From the NCBI GenBank assembly GCA_025531455.1, contig JAMYHL010000149.1, forward strand, positions 1-36,076: DNA of 36,076 nucleotides. The letters are read 5' to 3'. Origin of the DNA: Apiotrichum sp. Y4204. Its lineage: Eukaryota; Basidiomycota; Tremellomycetes; Trichosporonales; Trichosporonaceae. Below, in pieces: positions 11,071-22,613 of this stretch. Position numbers and translations under genes: made by a program. The notes below the pieces were generated by a model. It saw only the letters and a program-made list of their open reading frames with translations, ran no database searches and was not told the origin of the DNA. Each line of letters starts with the position of its first letter. Positions within the stretch are counted from its first letter, which is position 1.

Positions 11071-13079
11071 TCAAAGCTTGGCCGGGCCATGCCGGCGACG
11101 GATGAGGGTGGCCGAGTCCGGGCGAGGGTCGAGAGTAACACCGTTGACGGGGTTGGCGGCCGCGCGACGGAAGATGCTTTCATAAACATTTCCATCGGTG
11201 CGTCCAAGGGAACTGTTGAGCACCAGGTCAGAGAAGGCCCAGCCATCAACGAGATTCACGGCGTGTGGTCGGATAGACGACAGGAGTTTGGCTGTGGCCT
11301 GCTGGCGGGCCATACCGGAGCCAAGGTTGCCCGGAAGCGCACCGGCGTCGGCGAACTCGGCAGCATAGGTGTCCAGCACGTTGAGAGCGTACAGGCGGAA
11401 AAGGTCGCCAAGGGCGGCCGCAGTGGGCACACCGACTTCATCTGCCAGAGTTGAGAGGGCTTTTTGGAAAGCGCGCACTATGACGAACTGAGCGTAGGCC
11501 GTACAGAGTCGCCAGAAAGGGACGAGCAGAGAGTTGGACGTTGCGCCTGTCGCACGAAGCTTGTTGATTTCAGCGGTCTGGTAGGCTACACGGCGGTCAA
11601 ACGCTGCAACTATGTCAACGTCGCGGGAAAAGTCGAACGAGGGCACATCCCTTTGGGCCTCCTTCATCGGGGACTTTAGCAATGCACGAGCAACTTGCTT
11701 TGTGAGCATGTAGTTGTCACCTTCGTACGTCACACTCGGCAGCATCTCGCCATATAGGTGGCCGATTCCAGAATAGTGGCTGTAACCGTGTCCGCCGCAG
11801 GCACGGCGAGCCGCCTCGATGCCTTCCACCGAAATGGTCGTCCCATGCGACTTGAGGGCGCAGGAGGCGACGTGGATGTCCGCGAGTAATTGTTCGGCCG
11901 CGTTTTGGTCGTTGGCAAGAAGGCTGTCGTACCGAGCATACAGTTCACGAAGCTCGCGTGTGGCAAAGAAGAGAGCGTACGAGGTCGCGATGAGGGGCAA
12001 GAGTCGGTGTTGAACGAGTGAATAGTTGAGCACTGCAGTTTCCTCTTTGGACTTTGCGTCATCGTCCGCAAACTGTCGTCGAATGGCTGTGTATCGCACT
12101 GCAATTGCAATGGCACGCGCAAGGGTAGTGGCAGCATCCGAAGCGATACCGACGCGGAGATAGGTCATACCGCCGTATACAAGGGCAGGAGAGCCACGGC
12201 GGATGTACTCGCTGGTCTCTGGGTCGACGACTTGGAACCGCGCAAGCATGTTGATGTGCGGGATTTTGACCTTGTTGAAGAGAACAAAGCCATTGTCCAT
12301 GGAGCTACGGTTAGCAACGGCATCCGGATATCAACATACTTGTAGCCAAACTTTGGCCCAATGTCGCCGACAAAGACGCCCGGCAGAGGCTCGTGGGTTT
12401 CGAGATCGCGGATGGGCACCACAAAGGTGTGCGGTCCGTAGTTTTTCCCCTTGATCACGAGCTGTGCCATCACGAGTGCGTGATTGGCCGTGCGACCGAG
12501 GGTTCCGATCCACCACTTGGAGGAGGTAATTGCAGGCGAGTGGATGATGAACGTCTTATCCGATGGATCCCACGTCGCGGTCGTCTCTAGGCCACGGACA
12601 TTCGAGCCGTGTGAGAGCTCAGTCTGAGCATAGCAGCCGATGATGCGGTCCTGCTGGGCGGGGACGAGGAACGCAGCTTTCTGCTCGGGAGTTGTCTGGT
12701 CGGTCAAGCATTTGATAAACGCCTTGTCATGGAGACCGTAGACGTTCATCTCTCCAGAGGCAGTGACGGCGTGCGAGTATTCCGCATCTGTCCAGCTGTG
12801 CTCCTTGCGCAGGCGCTTCAGAGCCTTGCCGCGGCCAAGCGAACGCTCAATCTTGCCCACTCGGCCGATCGACGGTAGCTCTTCAACCTCAGCGGGAAAC
12901 CCTGCCGCTTCGACGACAGCTTCGACTCGAGCACGAAGGGCGAGCACGTCGTCGCCATGCAGCATGCGTGCCAATGCCGCGGGATCCACGGCACTCCCTG
13001 CACGCTCCGCGGCGAGAAGATCAGGACCATCGGTTCGCACCGGCAGCAGCTGGCGGACCCAGTTGGGTGCGTCGTCCAT
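11071..13079 (-). CDS. POX1: Peroxisomal acyl-CoA oxidase
   Basis: This FAD enzyme converts acyl-CoA to trans-2-enoyl-CoA and passes electrons to oxygen, the first step of peroxisomal beta-oxidation. Exons 13079-12340 and 12304-11071 join through a 35-nt intron (branch CTAAC) to give 657 residues, the usual family length. Family signatures include CYAQTELSHGSNVRGLETTA, then WWIGTLGR, GPHTFVVPIRD and, across the splice, KFGYNSMDNGFVLF. Further on come RRACGGHGYSHYSG and VTYEGDNYMLTKQVAR, which holds the catalytic Glu of the YEGDN motif. The last three residues are AKL, a peroxisomal targeting signal type 1. The start chosen is the ATG at 13079, giving MDDAPNWVRQLL; the codon five positions upstream in the same frame is GTG. 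Expression would be expected to respond to fatty acids, but no element for that was identified. Confidence 0.95.
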
Positions 13080-14093
13080 GATAGAGTGGGGCACGTAGTG
13101 TGGTGGAGACCTGAGGGATGGGATGGTTGAGGATGTGTCGATGAGGGGAGGGGGGGTAGCGTTGCAAGACTGGTGCTCTAGCCCATGTCTGTGTATTTAT
13201 CAATCCACGGATGTAGCTGGCGCTCGGCATTGACTCCCGGCATTGACTCCAACAATACGACGATACGACGAGCTGGTCTGGGCTGCTGCACGGGTATCGC
13301 CGAGACGGCCATTGCCGGGAGGACGTACGTACAGTACATATGCAGACGGGATGGTGGGTGGTGGTCTGGAATGGATGGAAACGATGGCTCTCGGCGTTGG
13401 CCGACGGGATTCAACATGCCGAATCCGCCAAGAGGTGCAAGGCCGGGAACGCGACAGGCGGCAGTCGGCAGTCGGCACAATCCGTTCTAGCTTTGCCACC
13501 GGGATCGCGTCGCGTAGCCTGCATCAGGCTAATACCTACTTGCTACATGGACACAAGCAGTGCAGATGTATAGAGTACATGCAGAACAGCAAGATATGGC
13601 AAATGCATGCAAAGCAATGCAATGGCAATGCTTTTCGAGATGCGTCTTCGGGTAATCATCAAAAAGGGATCGACAGTCAACACACGTGGGCCCACCCCCG
13701 GGACCTCTCTACGGCAATGACACGTCATTGAGTCAGGCTGATACAGTGATAGTGGCTGTGTGGGGCGGACTTGATGTTTTCCTCGAATCACGTAATTACA
13801 CGTGACTGTCGCGAGGACGGCGGTTCCCAATGTCGCGTGTCGGACTCGTGATTCGCGTTGTGGTCGGGCCGAGAGGCATTCAAAGCCATCCCAAACGAGC
13901 CATCGAAGCAGTTGCAGTTTGCAGTTGTACTCTATCCAACGTTCCAGCAGCCATTCACGCAGAGAGAGAGATCAAGATAGGATTGCATGTGCAGGTGTGC
14001 GGTAATGGACCCACTTGGACCACCATCCGGACCACTGTCCAAAAACAAGGCATTATTGTACGGTACACGAAAGAGACACAAAGAACAGGCATG
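13080..14093. other. Intergenic: oxidase promoter and phospholipase B 3' flank
   Basis: Both neighbours are on the minus strand, so this region holds the acyl-CoA oxidase promoter (a C-rich tract at about 13144-13156 on the coding strand) and the 3' end of the phospholipase B gene. A cluster of GCATGC and GCAATGC words lies near 13600-13635. Open frames on the plus strand that run into 14094-14800 are antisense shadows of phospholipase B. Confidence 0.5.
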
Positions 14094-16389
14094 CTAGAGG
14101 GCGGCCCACAGCCCAAGGCCAGCCGCGACAGCAACGAGTGCACGAGGCCATTCACGTCGACCGGCCGCACTCTTGTGGTCGTCCTTTGGTGCCGGGAGGG
14201 TGAGGTTCAGATTGCGTGCAAAGACTGGCGGACCCAGGGCCGGGGCATAGGTTGCCGGCGTCGTGTCGTTGTCCACGCCATCCCAACAGAAGGCAGCAAA
14301 GCACTGGGCACAGGACGATGGCCGCGAGCCAGAGTCGTACCCATTGGCGCGGTCAGTGAGAGCACATGCAAGGCACGTAGGCCAGGCTGCATGTCCCCCA
14401 AGAGTGACGGTCTGCATGACAGAGTCGATCTGCGAAGCGGTTGCGTTCTTGCTCTGGCTAAAGGTAAAGGTGGAAATGTTGCTCCAGGCGGTGTAGGGAT
14501 AGTTTGGGACATACACCACCAGAGGGCCTTCGGTCTGATTGCAGCCAAAGAATGTAGGGCGTGTGTTGAGGCCACCATTGATAAAGCCGTTGGGGCTGGG
14601 AACAGGGGGCATTTTGAATTCTGTGCTGTTCTGGTACTGCTTGTACGAGGTCCAGAGAGCGGCACCGTTGGGCCAATGGTGGTCTGTGTCGCCGCTCGCA
14701 TCGAACGCGAGAATGACATCGACCTTGCGAGCAGGAGCCAGCAGCGGCTCCAGCGGGAGGTTCTGGTTTGTTTCTCCAGCATCGACGAGGGTCAGGTCTG
14801 GGTCTGATGGGTCCGGGTTTTCGGTGCCATTGTACCCCTCGAAGGGGTTCGGCACTGTGGCAACTGAATCGGTCGTCTCGTTGAGCCACGGGAAGCTGGT
14901 GTTTGGGAACAGTGTGCTGGCAGGGAAGGGGAGCTGGTTGAAGAGTGTCGAGGACACACCAGCGATAAAACTCATCTGGTCGTACCCGTTGTAGCACGTG
15001 TTGTTGTCCGGCGTGGAGCCAAGCCATTGCACTGGAGTAAAGTATCCACCGTCGGTTGTGTTCGAGCTGTCCCAAGTTCCAAACTCAAACGGTGTGTACT
15101 CGAAAAAGGGCCCATTCTGGGGTGTGAAGGCCTTGGGATGTTCGATGCTGAGGTCAGCCAGAGTCAAAGGGAAGGGGTAGGAAGCAGAGTGTCCAGAAAG
15201 TGAGCGCATACGTTGCGCGCATACGTCGGGCGCACAACAGAAAGGCAAAACAACACCGTTCTTCTTCCGAGACCTAATGAACGCCGGTGTTCCTCACCGC
15301 GATGACCATCCTCACCCACACAGCCCGATACTCACCCAGCAGCAATAACAATCGGGAACGGTAGTGTGGCGTTTGCAAATGCGGGGGTAGTGGTGGCGAG
15401 ACCCGAAAAGGTCATGTTCGGGTTGGTCTCCAGACGATACTCGTGAGGGAGGAGATGGTTGCCCAGTGCCAGTCCCCAGATATCGGTAATCTGCACCGGA
15501 AAGCCGAGGTCCAGCTTGGCCTTGACCTCTGAAGCGATAGAGGACAGGAAGACACTCGAGTTCGGCGGGGAGATGAGGTTGACGTCGATGTCCCATACAT
15601 TGTCGTTGAGCTCTGTGGGCCTATGGCCGCCATTCGCAACAAACGTTGTCGTGGCCCACGAGCCACCGCTCAAACCCACCATGTACGACACTGCATCCAT
15701 CCATCCGCCTGTGCCATTCGTACCGGTCATGAGGGCCTGCGCTTGTCCAAGAGTGTTGCTGGCGTTAGAACCCAGAATGCAAAGTGCAAGGTGACAGCTT
15801 CTCCGGTCCATGGCTGTGGCCATAACTCGGGGCGCCTGCGCGCAAAAGACGGACACGATGATCAGTCGGTCGTTTGCCCAACAATATCAAAGTCGAGGCA
15901 CACGCAAGACGTTCCACTGAGACCTGACACTCACATCATTGCACGGTATCCACCGCCGGACATGGACAGGCCAATGACAGGCGTGCGTTTGGGCTTGTCG
16001 ATACCCGCCTTGTGTGTCAAGTCCTGGACGGCTTTGTCAATGTGACTGGCACGCTGGGCAAGATAGGCCTTCTCCCCTTCCGCAATACCCTGTGGGTGGT
16101 CAGAGCTCTGTCCTCAAGATCCGTGACACGGCAAAGTCTGCAAAGACTCTGGAAGTTGGGTGCTGTGCTCCCTACCACATACCGTAGAAGCAGCGCGGAC
16201 CCAGGTCATGTTGGCAGGGCAGTCGACTCGGTACGGCGCATACACTGGGGGCGCATCGACATCGACGAGCTGCACTGCGCGGTTCATCTGGAAGGCACGC
16301 GACATGGCCCTCTGTCGCTCGGCTTCCTCCGCAGCGGAAAGCGCCTGAATCCCCGGTAGGGCTGCGAGGAGCGCTAATGAGGCGAGCAT
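14094..16389 (-). CDS. PLB1: Phospholipase B / lysophospholipase, GPI-anchored
   Basis: This secreted enzyme removes fatty acids from phospholipids and lysophospholipids at the cell surface. Exons 16389-16183, 16089-15935, 15758-15336 and 15147-14094 give about 612 residues; introns of 93, 176 and 188 nt have CTGAC, CTAAC and CTGAC branch sites. The start MLASLALLAALPGIQAL is a signal peptide. Catalytic elements of the cytosolic-PLA2-like fold are present: SGGGYR with Arg near 118, GLSGGSW with the nucleophile Ser near 151, and VDAGETNQNLPLEPLL with the Asp near 383. Many N-glycosylation sites are spread through the protein. A Cys-rich segment (CLAC, SSCAQC, FCWDG) precedes the tail WPRALVAVAAGLGLWAAL, which fits GPI attachment. 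The exon 3 acceptor at 15759 was chosen because it restores LGQAQALM, which aligns with the segment following GYRAM in related enzymes; a nearer AG at 15836 would shift the frame. In Cryptococcus the homologue is a known virulence factor. Confidence 0.93.
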
Positions 16390-16436
16390 TGTGTCCCCAG
16401 TGGGTGACGAGTAGAGAATAAGTGGAAGATGTCGAA

Positions 16437-16505
16437 AGGGAGAGGAGGAAGGGAGGGAGGGAGGGGGAGAACGAGCGTGAGTGTATGTGTGTGTATGTGT
16501 ATGCG
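16437..16505 (-). repeat. Polypyrimidine tract and CA-rich microsatellite in the phospholipase B promoter
   Basis: On the coding strand, 16437-16472 is a CTCCCTCC-type tract beginning about 48 nt before the ATG, and 16476-16503 is a CA/TA-rich microsatellite. Such tracts are common in fungal core promoters and mark the likely transcription start zone. Confidence 0.5.
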
Positions 16506-17211
16506 CGTTATATCTGTCGACAAAGCAATGAAGGAGTGTGGAAGAGTGAGTAGCCAGCCAAAGGACCGCACACACGACGCAAAACGAATGGCAAGCGGAA
16601 AAAGAGTAAAGAAGGATTTTTGCAGGTGGATTGATGCATTGTGTGAGGGCTGTGTAAACAAATGAACATGCTATTCTTGATCTGTGCATGCGCATGTGCA
16701 ACGCGCTTTCTGTAGAGGCTTGAAGGCCGCCAGGGATAGAGAGGGCTGCGAACTGAGTCTCTCACCATCCACTAGACGTCTCACCATCCAGTCTCATGAT
16801 CCCATGATTCAATTCGAGGTTTATTTTTGCCTACCTTTGTACACTGAAAGGCACAAGAGCCGGGCACCAACAGCCGGGCAATACGGAGAAAGGACAAGTG
16901 CATATCAGCGTTGCAGCCGGCACAGTCAAACGCTCGCTGCATATGCGGTAAATGTATGCTGTATCTGCTCATCTGCTTGTGCATGCTGTACCGCGTGCGT
17001 GCCCCACGCTGTTCCACGCTCGACTGCACCACGCAGACTGGCCGACATGGGTGAGGCTTGCAGGCCATTGTAGCTAGGAAAGGACTGGTCATACAGGAAA
17101 AGATGAAGGAGCCATGCCACCCTCAGGCCCTCTGGTCCTCAGACCTCACAGCGTCAATGTCGAGCTTCAGGGGGACCTCAGGGCTCTCTTACCCGCGCCG
17201 CGCGGGGGGAA

Positions 17212-17236
17212 CACACGGGCACACGGGCACACGGGC
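17212..17236. repeat. Short tandem repeat, CACGGGCA unit
   Basis: The 8-nt unit CACGGGCA occurs three times in a row, preceded by a GC-rich self-complementary stretch (CCGCGCCGCGCGGG). No gene context. Confidence 0.6.
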
Positions 17237-17357
17237 CAACACGGTGCCGACATAACCGGATGAGGAGCCGTGTACCATACAGTACCCATACCACCCGAGA
17301 GAGACATCCGGGGATCCGGGGAGAGACAAGAGGCACAAAAGGTGAGAGAGCAACATG

Positions 17358-17435
17358 AAAAAAAAAAAGTAGCGCGTGCTGAAAAATAACCACCGAGAAA
17401 AAAAAAAAAAAAGGGAAAAAAAAAGCTCCTATAAA
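17358..17435. repeat. Adenine tracts followed by a TATA-like element
   Basis: Runs of 11, 15 and 9 adenines (17358-17368, 17398-17412, 17416-17424) precede TATAAA at 17430-17435. This looks like a nucleosome-poor promoter, but no open frame of any merit follows within several hundred bases on the plus strand. It may serve an unseen non-coding transcript or be low-complexity sequence. Confidence 0.35.
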
Positions 17436-18617
17436 TGGATCCCGGGAATGGCCGCGCTGCTGTGCACTGCTGTGCACTGTAGACATGATTACATAAGCAT
17501 TCTCCGCGATCGGAGATTCTTATCCACACAGTTATAGCTCAGTGCGGCCAACTATGCCATGCTGCATGCTGCATGCTGTACTGTGTATGCATGCTGTCTT
17601 GGAATGCTTCTACAGCGAGAACAATCGCCGCTGAGGGTTCGGTAACAGCAAAAGCAAGGGAACAATATCATGATGGAGAGAGGAGCTGAAGGGGTGGAGG
17701 ATTGACCGACCTATACCACTGTGGGCCTTCGACACGAGCAGGGATACCCATACTTCATCGTTGTCTCTGGTCCCATTTGCTTCACACGCTTACTTAACCC
17801 GGTATGATACACCCCGCGACATTCAACAAGCCCCAAGCTCCACTCCCAGCACAGCAGATCGTGGACAAACAGAACGGGTTACGAACAACCCAGCCATCCA
17901 TGGTCTGCCGTTTTGTGAATTGCACGTTATCCTAAATGACTGGCACGACCACCGCCCTTCACAACACACAAAACATTGTCTTTCTGTCATTCTTACCATC
18001 TCCTGTCACCAACGCCAGTTTCGCTTACACGGCATCTTCCCATCCACCCCACTTGTCAATTGCACGCGAACCCGTCACATCGCCCTCTCATTGGCGTGGT
18101 CGCATGTCGAAGGCGCTGTCTTTCTCAATTCCGCTTCTTTGATCATGGCATGGGCAGGCTGGCTCAATAGTTGGTATGGTTGCACTCCGTCGTTCTGACC
18201 ATTCACGCAATGTCAAACAGATCTCCTTGTGTCTGGCTTATACATGTACTCACAATATCAGTCCTGCTGTCTGTTGCATGGATAACATTGCCATTGGTCT
18301 AACTCCAGCTTTCACCACTCGCTGATCCAGCCCCACTCATCCGTTGTCTATGGACGTTTTCTCGTTCGGTTGCCACTCTAACTGAAGACTTGCCGTTCCT
18401 CCCGAACGACCGTTCCTCCCGAACGACGGGCCCTTCGTCCTTTTGGTTCCCCCAGCCACTGTGGTCCCTCCACTTTTGTGGAGCTCTCAGATGGGCCATC
18501 CACACGACCGCATCCCCAAGGTATATCAGTTGTCGTCAGGTCCTCTGTACTGATAATCACACCTGTCACTGAGGTTATGTCATCAGGAGACCGACGTTCA
18601 TTTAGGGACTGGACGTG

Positions 18618-19162
18618 ATGGCAACGTCTAGTCGTGCGACATTGATTGTAACGAGAAGCTTCCCGACCATACTGCTTTCTGGCGGCGGCCCTCCACGACT
18701 ACCTGACCTGACAGTCGACTCCACGGCTAGACTTCATTTTCAAACGCCAGCCGAAAACAATCTAGATCTCGAATGATCGCCCGGCACGACTATGACTCGA
18801 ATGCTAGCCATGTGACCAGCACTATCACAAGCCGATCGGACTCTGATAGCGACTGCAGTCCGACAAATGCCAATGGCGTCAAGGTCGTTCCTTGCAAACG
18901 GCGCAAAGCAAAGTACAATCTTCCCGAAAGCACCGAGATCGCAGTGCGCGGCAAGAAAAGCTGCTTACACTGTATTGAACGCTGCCTACGCTGCATTGAG
19001 AGCAACACTAATGTCGGTGTTCAGTATTCCCAGCCATCAAAGGTTTCGACGGTACACAGAGGAAAAGCTGTTTTGCTCTCTAAGGTGGCCGGCACTTCAA
19101 CCGTAGACTTCAACCAAGCCTTTAAACGCCGAGCGCTTCCGGCCCCTCCTCTCAAAGGCTGA
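18618..19162 (+). pseudogene. Two overlapping frames, possible decayed or unusual gene
   Basis: A 52-codon frame from the ATG at 18618 ends at a TGA (18774-18776) that overlaps an ATG (18773) opening a second frame of 129 codons. The second has an acidic, Ser-rich stretch, a basic patch PCKRRKAKYNLPEST and closely spaced cysteines (CLHCIERCLRC). Neither half is recognised. One frameshift would join them, so this may be a pseudogene, a gene with an unseen intron, or chance. Confidence 0.2.
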
Positions 19163-21368
19163 CATTCCCGATAGCCTTCGTTTCACTGTCCACTCTGTTC
19201 TCGCCAAATCCTGTTCCTACCGCGACTGGGCGTCATGAACGACAGTCAACATTGCGCCAGTTGTCCCAGTGGACAATTCACCTGCTCCGTCTTGACACCC
19301 ATACAGACAAGCGTCTCAGCGTTCTTTGTTCCCGAACCATTGATATGACCAGGCTTGTTTGATGTCTTTGTGCTTCCATTGGACAGAGGCAACATACACA
19401 TATTGTTATCACTGATACCTACTCTCACATCATTCACTCAACGACGAAAGACGCACGCGTCATGATCTCTGCTTTTATCCTTTCAGTATACAGCGTTTGT
19501 ACTGTTTGCGGCTGCGTTCCGATGGCGGGCGCTGGCCTTTGGAGTCTGGTCTTGCAGAGGCAGCACGAGTGCGGCGAGTGGTAACAAGGGAAGGAGAGTC
19601 GGTATCAAGGAGGAGGAACGAGTGACACGTGGGGTGTTGTTCTGAGATGGTGCAAGTACCTGCAACATCAAAGACCATCGGCCATCGGCTCGTTTATCCT
19701 CACGTTGACCCTGTATGGTTCAGTCGTTGCACGGGTACCAGCTGACGTAGATTGGTAAGAGGAGGGGGTTGATGGCCTCGATTGGGGAGTCATTTGTAGC
19801 CCATGCCCAAGCTCATTATGCTCAGAGTGGTGGCCATTGCGTGATCGGCGGTGACCATATGGTGAGCAAAAGCCTGAAGGGCAAGTGGATCCTTACTCTT
19901 GTCGATGGATAGCTCTCACGTTAGACACACTCTACACAGAGTGACAATGCAAAACCTCCTACACGCTATCGCACTGACGATACACTCACTGTTGATCTTG
20001 GCCTCCGTATACGCGGTTACATCATGTTCCAGCATCATGGTCGTGTCTTTGTCTTTGTCGCCAAGGCATGCGAGGGCCATCTTAAGAAGAACAGAGCACA
20101 CCGGCACAGCTGTGTTACTTTGACTTTTCAATTGGCGTTGCATCAGTGACTTGTATTGGACGACGTGAGAGGTGATTGCGGCACATTTGTTATTCCATGA
20201 CGCTGCAGCATTGGTAACTGAATCCGGAAATGACGTTGCAACATAAACAAGGCAGCGACCAGTCCAGGACGTGTTTTGCTCGCCGGGAGGAACCAGTCCA
20301 GTAGCAATACATGAATCCTGTCCTGATCAGTGAATTTGTTGAATGATAACAGCATCGAAAACGAGATGAACAGCAAGAAAGGGCAGGATAAAGTCATCCT
20401 GCAACTCTTCGCACCACTGCTCACCTCCAACTGCTCGGCTGCGGCATTGGTGGGCATTGCGGCAGTAGCGACGGGGTGAAGCACGTGCAGAGGCAACCAA
20501 CCCTGGAGCGTGGGACTTGATGGGGCTTGCTCGTCACCGGACTCCTGTTGTTGGCAGGGGAAACCTGACCCCAGAAGACTGAGGGCCAGCTGAGAAGTAA
20601 GGCTGACAGCGGGGGAGGATGAGAGCTGAGGAGAAGGTGCTGTGCGAACGGACGGAGAAATGCAAGGGGCAAAGGGGGAGAAAGACTGTCTGACGAACAG
20701 ACTGGAGAAGGACAAGAAATGCAAGAAAAGAAATCAAACGCGACCATGTGGGGCGGGAGGAAAATCCCGGTCCCCACTCAGAACGTATTTACGTAAGCGG
20801 GCTCAACCGCCAAACGCCAAGAACGCCACGCCCCAACTCCATTTTTTCATCCCAATCTTTCATCGTTTTCTCTGATTTCATCTTGCCCATCTTGGGTTGC
20901 TGGCGCGCATCAAGAGGCCCTGTCTGCGGCGCCTTTGTTTGCAAACCGTGACAGTGCTTGTATCTTATGAGCGCCATGCGCTGGCTGATGATGTGCTCGC
21001 TGATGCGCTGATAACGCCTGACCCCACGGGCAACCAACACATTCTGGGGGTGAGCCCCTCGGCTGTGTGGTTCTTGTCCATCCACTGTCTACATGCCAGA
21101 CATGATCTGTACAGTACCATGATGTGACACAAAGTCTTGTTCCTTTCGCAGCCCATCCCCATCCTCATGTGACTCCTTTGTTGGTGGTATTGGGGGCACT
21201 TCGGCCCCTTGTGAGGTTTCTACTGCTTGTACTCACAGTGCAAAACCTGTGCAGACGACATTAAACACGGCACAAAAGTAACATGAATGTTATGAACAAG
21301 TAGCATTCACCAAAACAAAAGCAAAGGAAAACGATTATAATCCCGAGTGTCAACGTCCACTCCAAGAC

Positions 21369-22188
21369 TTAGAAAGACACTCCGGCGAGAATGATACGAC
21401 CAAATGTGGCAACGAGGTGGTTGATCTGAGCCAGGTTGCCATCGATGTTGCCGTCCGTGTGGGCAATGTGATCAGGCGTGATCGCCGCAGTGCCACTAGG
21501 CAAGGGGACAGTAATATTCGCCGTTCCGGAAGCCGTGAGGTTACCGATGACGCGAGTGTCATTAGCTGTGGAGTTGAGGCTCGAAGAGGTGGTCGAGTTG
21601 AGGGCGGAAGTGGTCAAGTTGCCAGAAACCCCTGAAGCCGACGAGGACGGCGAGGACGATGAAGTGGTGGACGAGGTGATAGCCGACATTGATGTAGACG
21701 AAGTCTCCTCGACTAGGTGCGAGGGCGAGGGCTCCGCAGAAGGGGTCCAAGTGGAGGTCTCAGGCTCTGGAGTCCAAGTGGAAGTCTCAGGCTCCGGAGT
21801 CCAAGTGGAAGTCGCGGTCCACTTTGGTTTCTCCTCAACAGGCGGCTCAACAGGCGGCTGCTCAGTTTGAGGGCCCTCGCCCTGGAACCACCATTCGATG
21901 CCCCGCATGAGACCTAGTTGCTTGATGTTGCAGTCGCCGCAGAGCTGCTGGAATGCACCCGGCGAGAGATCAACATGGTGGGGGTCATTACGGCAATCGC
22001 CCGCTGCACAAGCATCTAGGACTTGGACATCTACAGTTCGACCCTGCCATGCGACTGTGATCCACCGCTTGCAGTTGGGGTCGGTATGAGCCGTGTGAAG
22101 CATATGGCCAAGGTTGAGAGCGCACAGCATCTGGTCATTGCTTCTGCGCAAGGGTCAGCAGATGAGCAGGGGTTTTGGCCTCCCTCTT

Positions 22189-22221
<33 letters not shown>

Positions 22222-22613
22222 CCGCTCCCCCCCCCCCCCCCCCCACCACCATGGCCAGAGCTCTGGATTGCTTTTCTCCCAGCACTTCACANNNNNNNNN
22301 NNNNNNNNNNNNNNNNNNNNNGGGACCCCCTTGTTGATGGGTTTTGGGCCCCCACCCCCCCCCCCCCCCCCCCCCCCCCACGTTTGGCTTCCCACACGCA
22401 CTCGTAGTATGTTCCGCAGAACAGGTCTCGAGAGGAATCATCCTTTGAGAAGTAGGTGGCTGACGAATGATAGGAGCGTTTGGCAATGTTCGAAATGGAG
22501 CTGTTGCCGGTGTTGCGCGAGACATGATCGTGGGAAGAACGACCAGCCAAGGGGATATGGCGTCCAGCGACGGACAACGCAAGCGAGGCGAGAGCGAGAG
22601 GAGCGAAAAGCAT
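21369..22613 (-). CDS. Secreted, GPI-anchored RlpA-like double-psi beta-barrel protein
   Basis: Exons 22613-22396 and 22143-21369 join to 330 residues. A signal peptide (MLFAPLALASLALSVAG) is followed by a short propeptide ending in Lys-Arg at 45-46, a likely Kex2 site, and then by SATYF, the usual start of this fold. The barrel spans about 50-160 and contains CGTYYECV, DQMLCALNLG, CKRWITVAWQGRTVDVQVLD and VDLSPGAFQQLCG, with eight cysteines. This expansin/barwin/RlpA-type domain is known from fungal wall-associated and wall-loosening proteins; enzymatic activity cannot be claimed. A Pro/Glu/Thr region with a tandem EPETSTWTP unit and a long Ser/Thr-rich stalk lead to a hydrophobic C-terminus (LVATFGRIILAGVSF), suggesting GPI anchoring. 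The donor after TGCGT is chosen because only it keeps frame with CVSNDQ. The intron (252 nt as given) contains the assembly gap. Confidence 0.82.
21745..21815 (-). repeat. 27-bp tandem repeat inside the double-psi barrel gene
   Basis: Units starting at 21745, 21772 and 21799 are almost identical over 27 nt, the last one partial. They encode the nine-residue unit EPETSTWTP in the spacer between the barrel domain and the Ser/Thr stalk. In-frame repeats of this kind can change copy number and spacer length. Confidence 0.8.
22189..22379 (-). other. Cytosine homopolymers flanking a 30-base assembly gap, within an intron
   Basis: On the plus strand, C runs of 29 (22189-22217), 18 (22227-22244) and 25 bases (22355-22379) surround a stretch of 30 N (22292-22321). 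All lie in the intron of the minus-strand gene, so the transcript would carry long G runs. The sequence before the first run (GGGGTTTTGGCC) and before the last (GGGTTTTGGGCC) is nearly the same, so the assembly may have duplicated one locus here. Confidence 0.85.

Larger units (their letters stand above)
16390..21368. other. 5-kb region without a supported gene
   Basis: After the phospholipase B promoter, nothing up to the double-psi barrel gene shows a convincing family motif or splice-joined reading frame. The region holds a GT-rich microsatellite, a CACGGGCA repeat, adenine tracts, TGCATGC words (17560-17600) and a duplicated 17-18 nt unit at about 18396-18426. Two overlapping weak frames lie at 18618-19162. 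A 193-codon minus-strand frame at 20143-20724 has no recognisable content and was not called. Confidence 0.45.

Noticed and set aside
13830..14807. 325-codon plus-strand frame
   Set aside because: Most of it is antisense to the last exon of phospholipase B and shows no motif.
15759..15934. Exon 3 of phospholipase B starting after the AG at 15836, with a frameshift
   Set aside because: The AG at 15759, preceded by CTAAC, keeps the frame and restores the segment that follows GYRAM in homologues.
17167..17529. 120-codon minus-strand frame with Phe runs
   Set aside because: The Phe runs come from the adenine tracts; no start context or domain.
20143..20724. 193-codon minus-strand frame
   Set aside because: It is Ser/Pro/Leu-rich with no motif, and is overlapped by other open frames of similar length.
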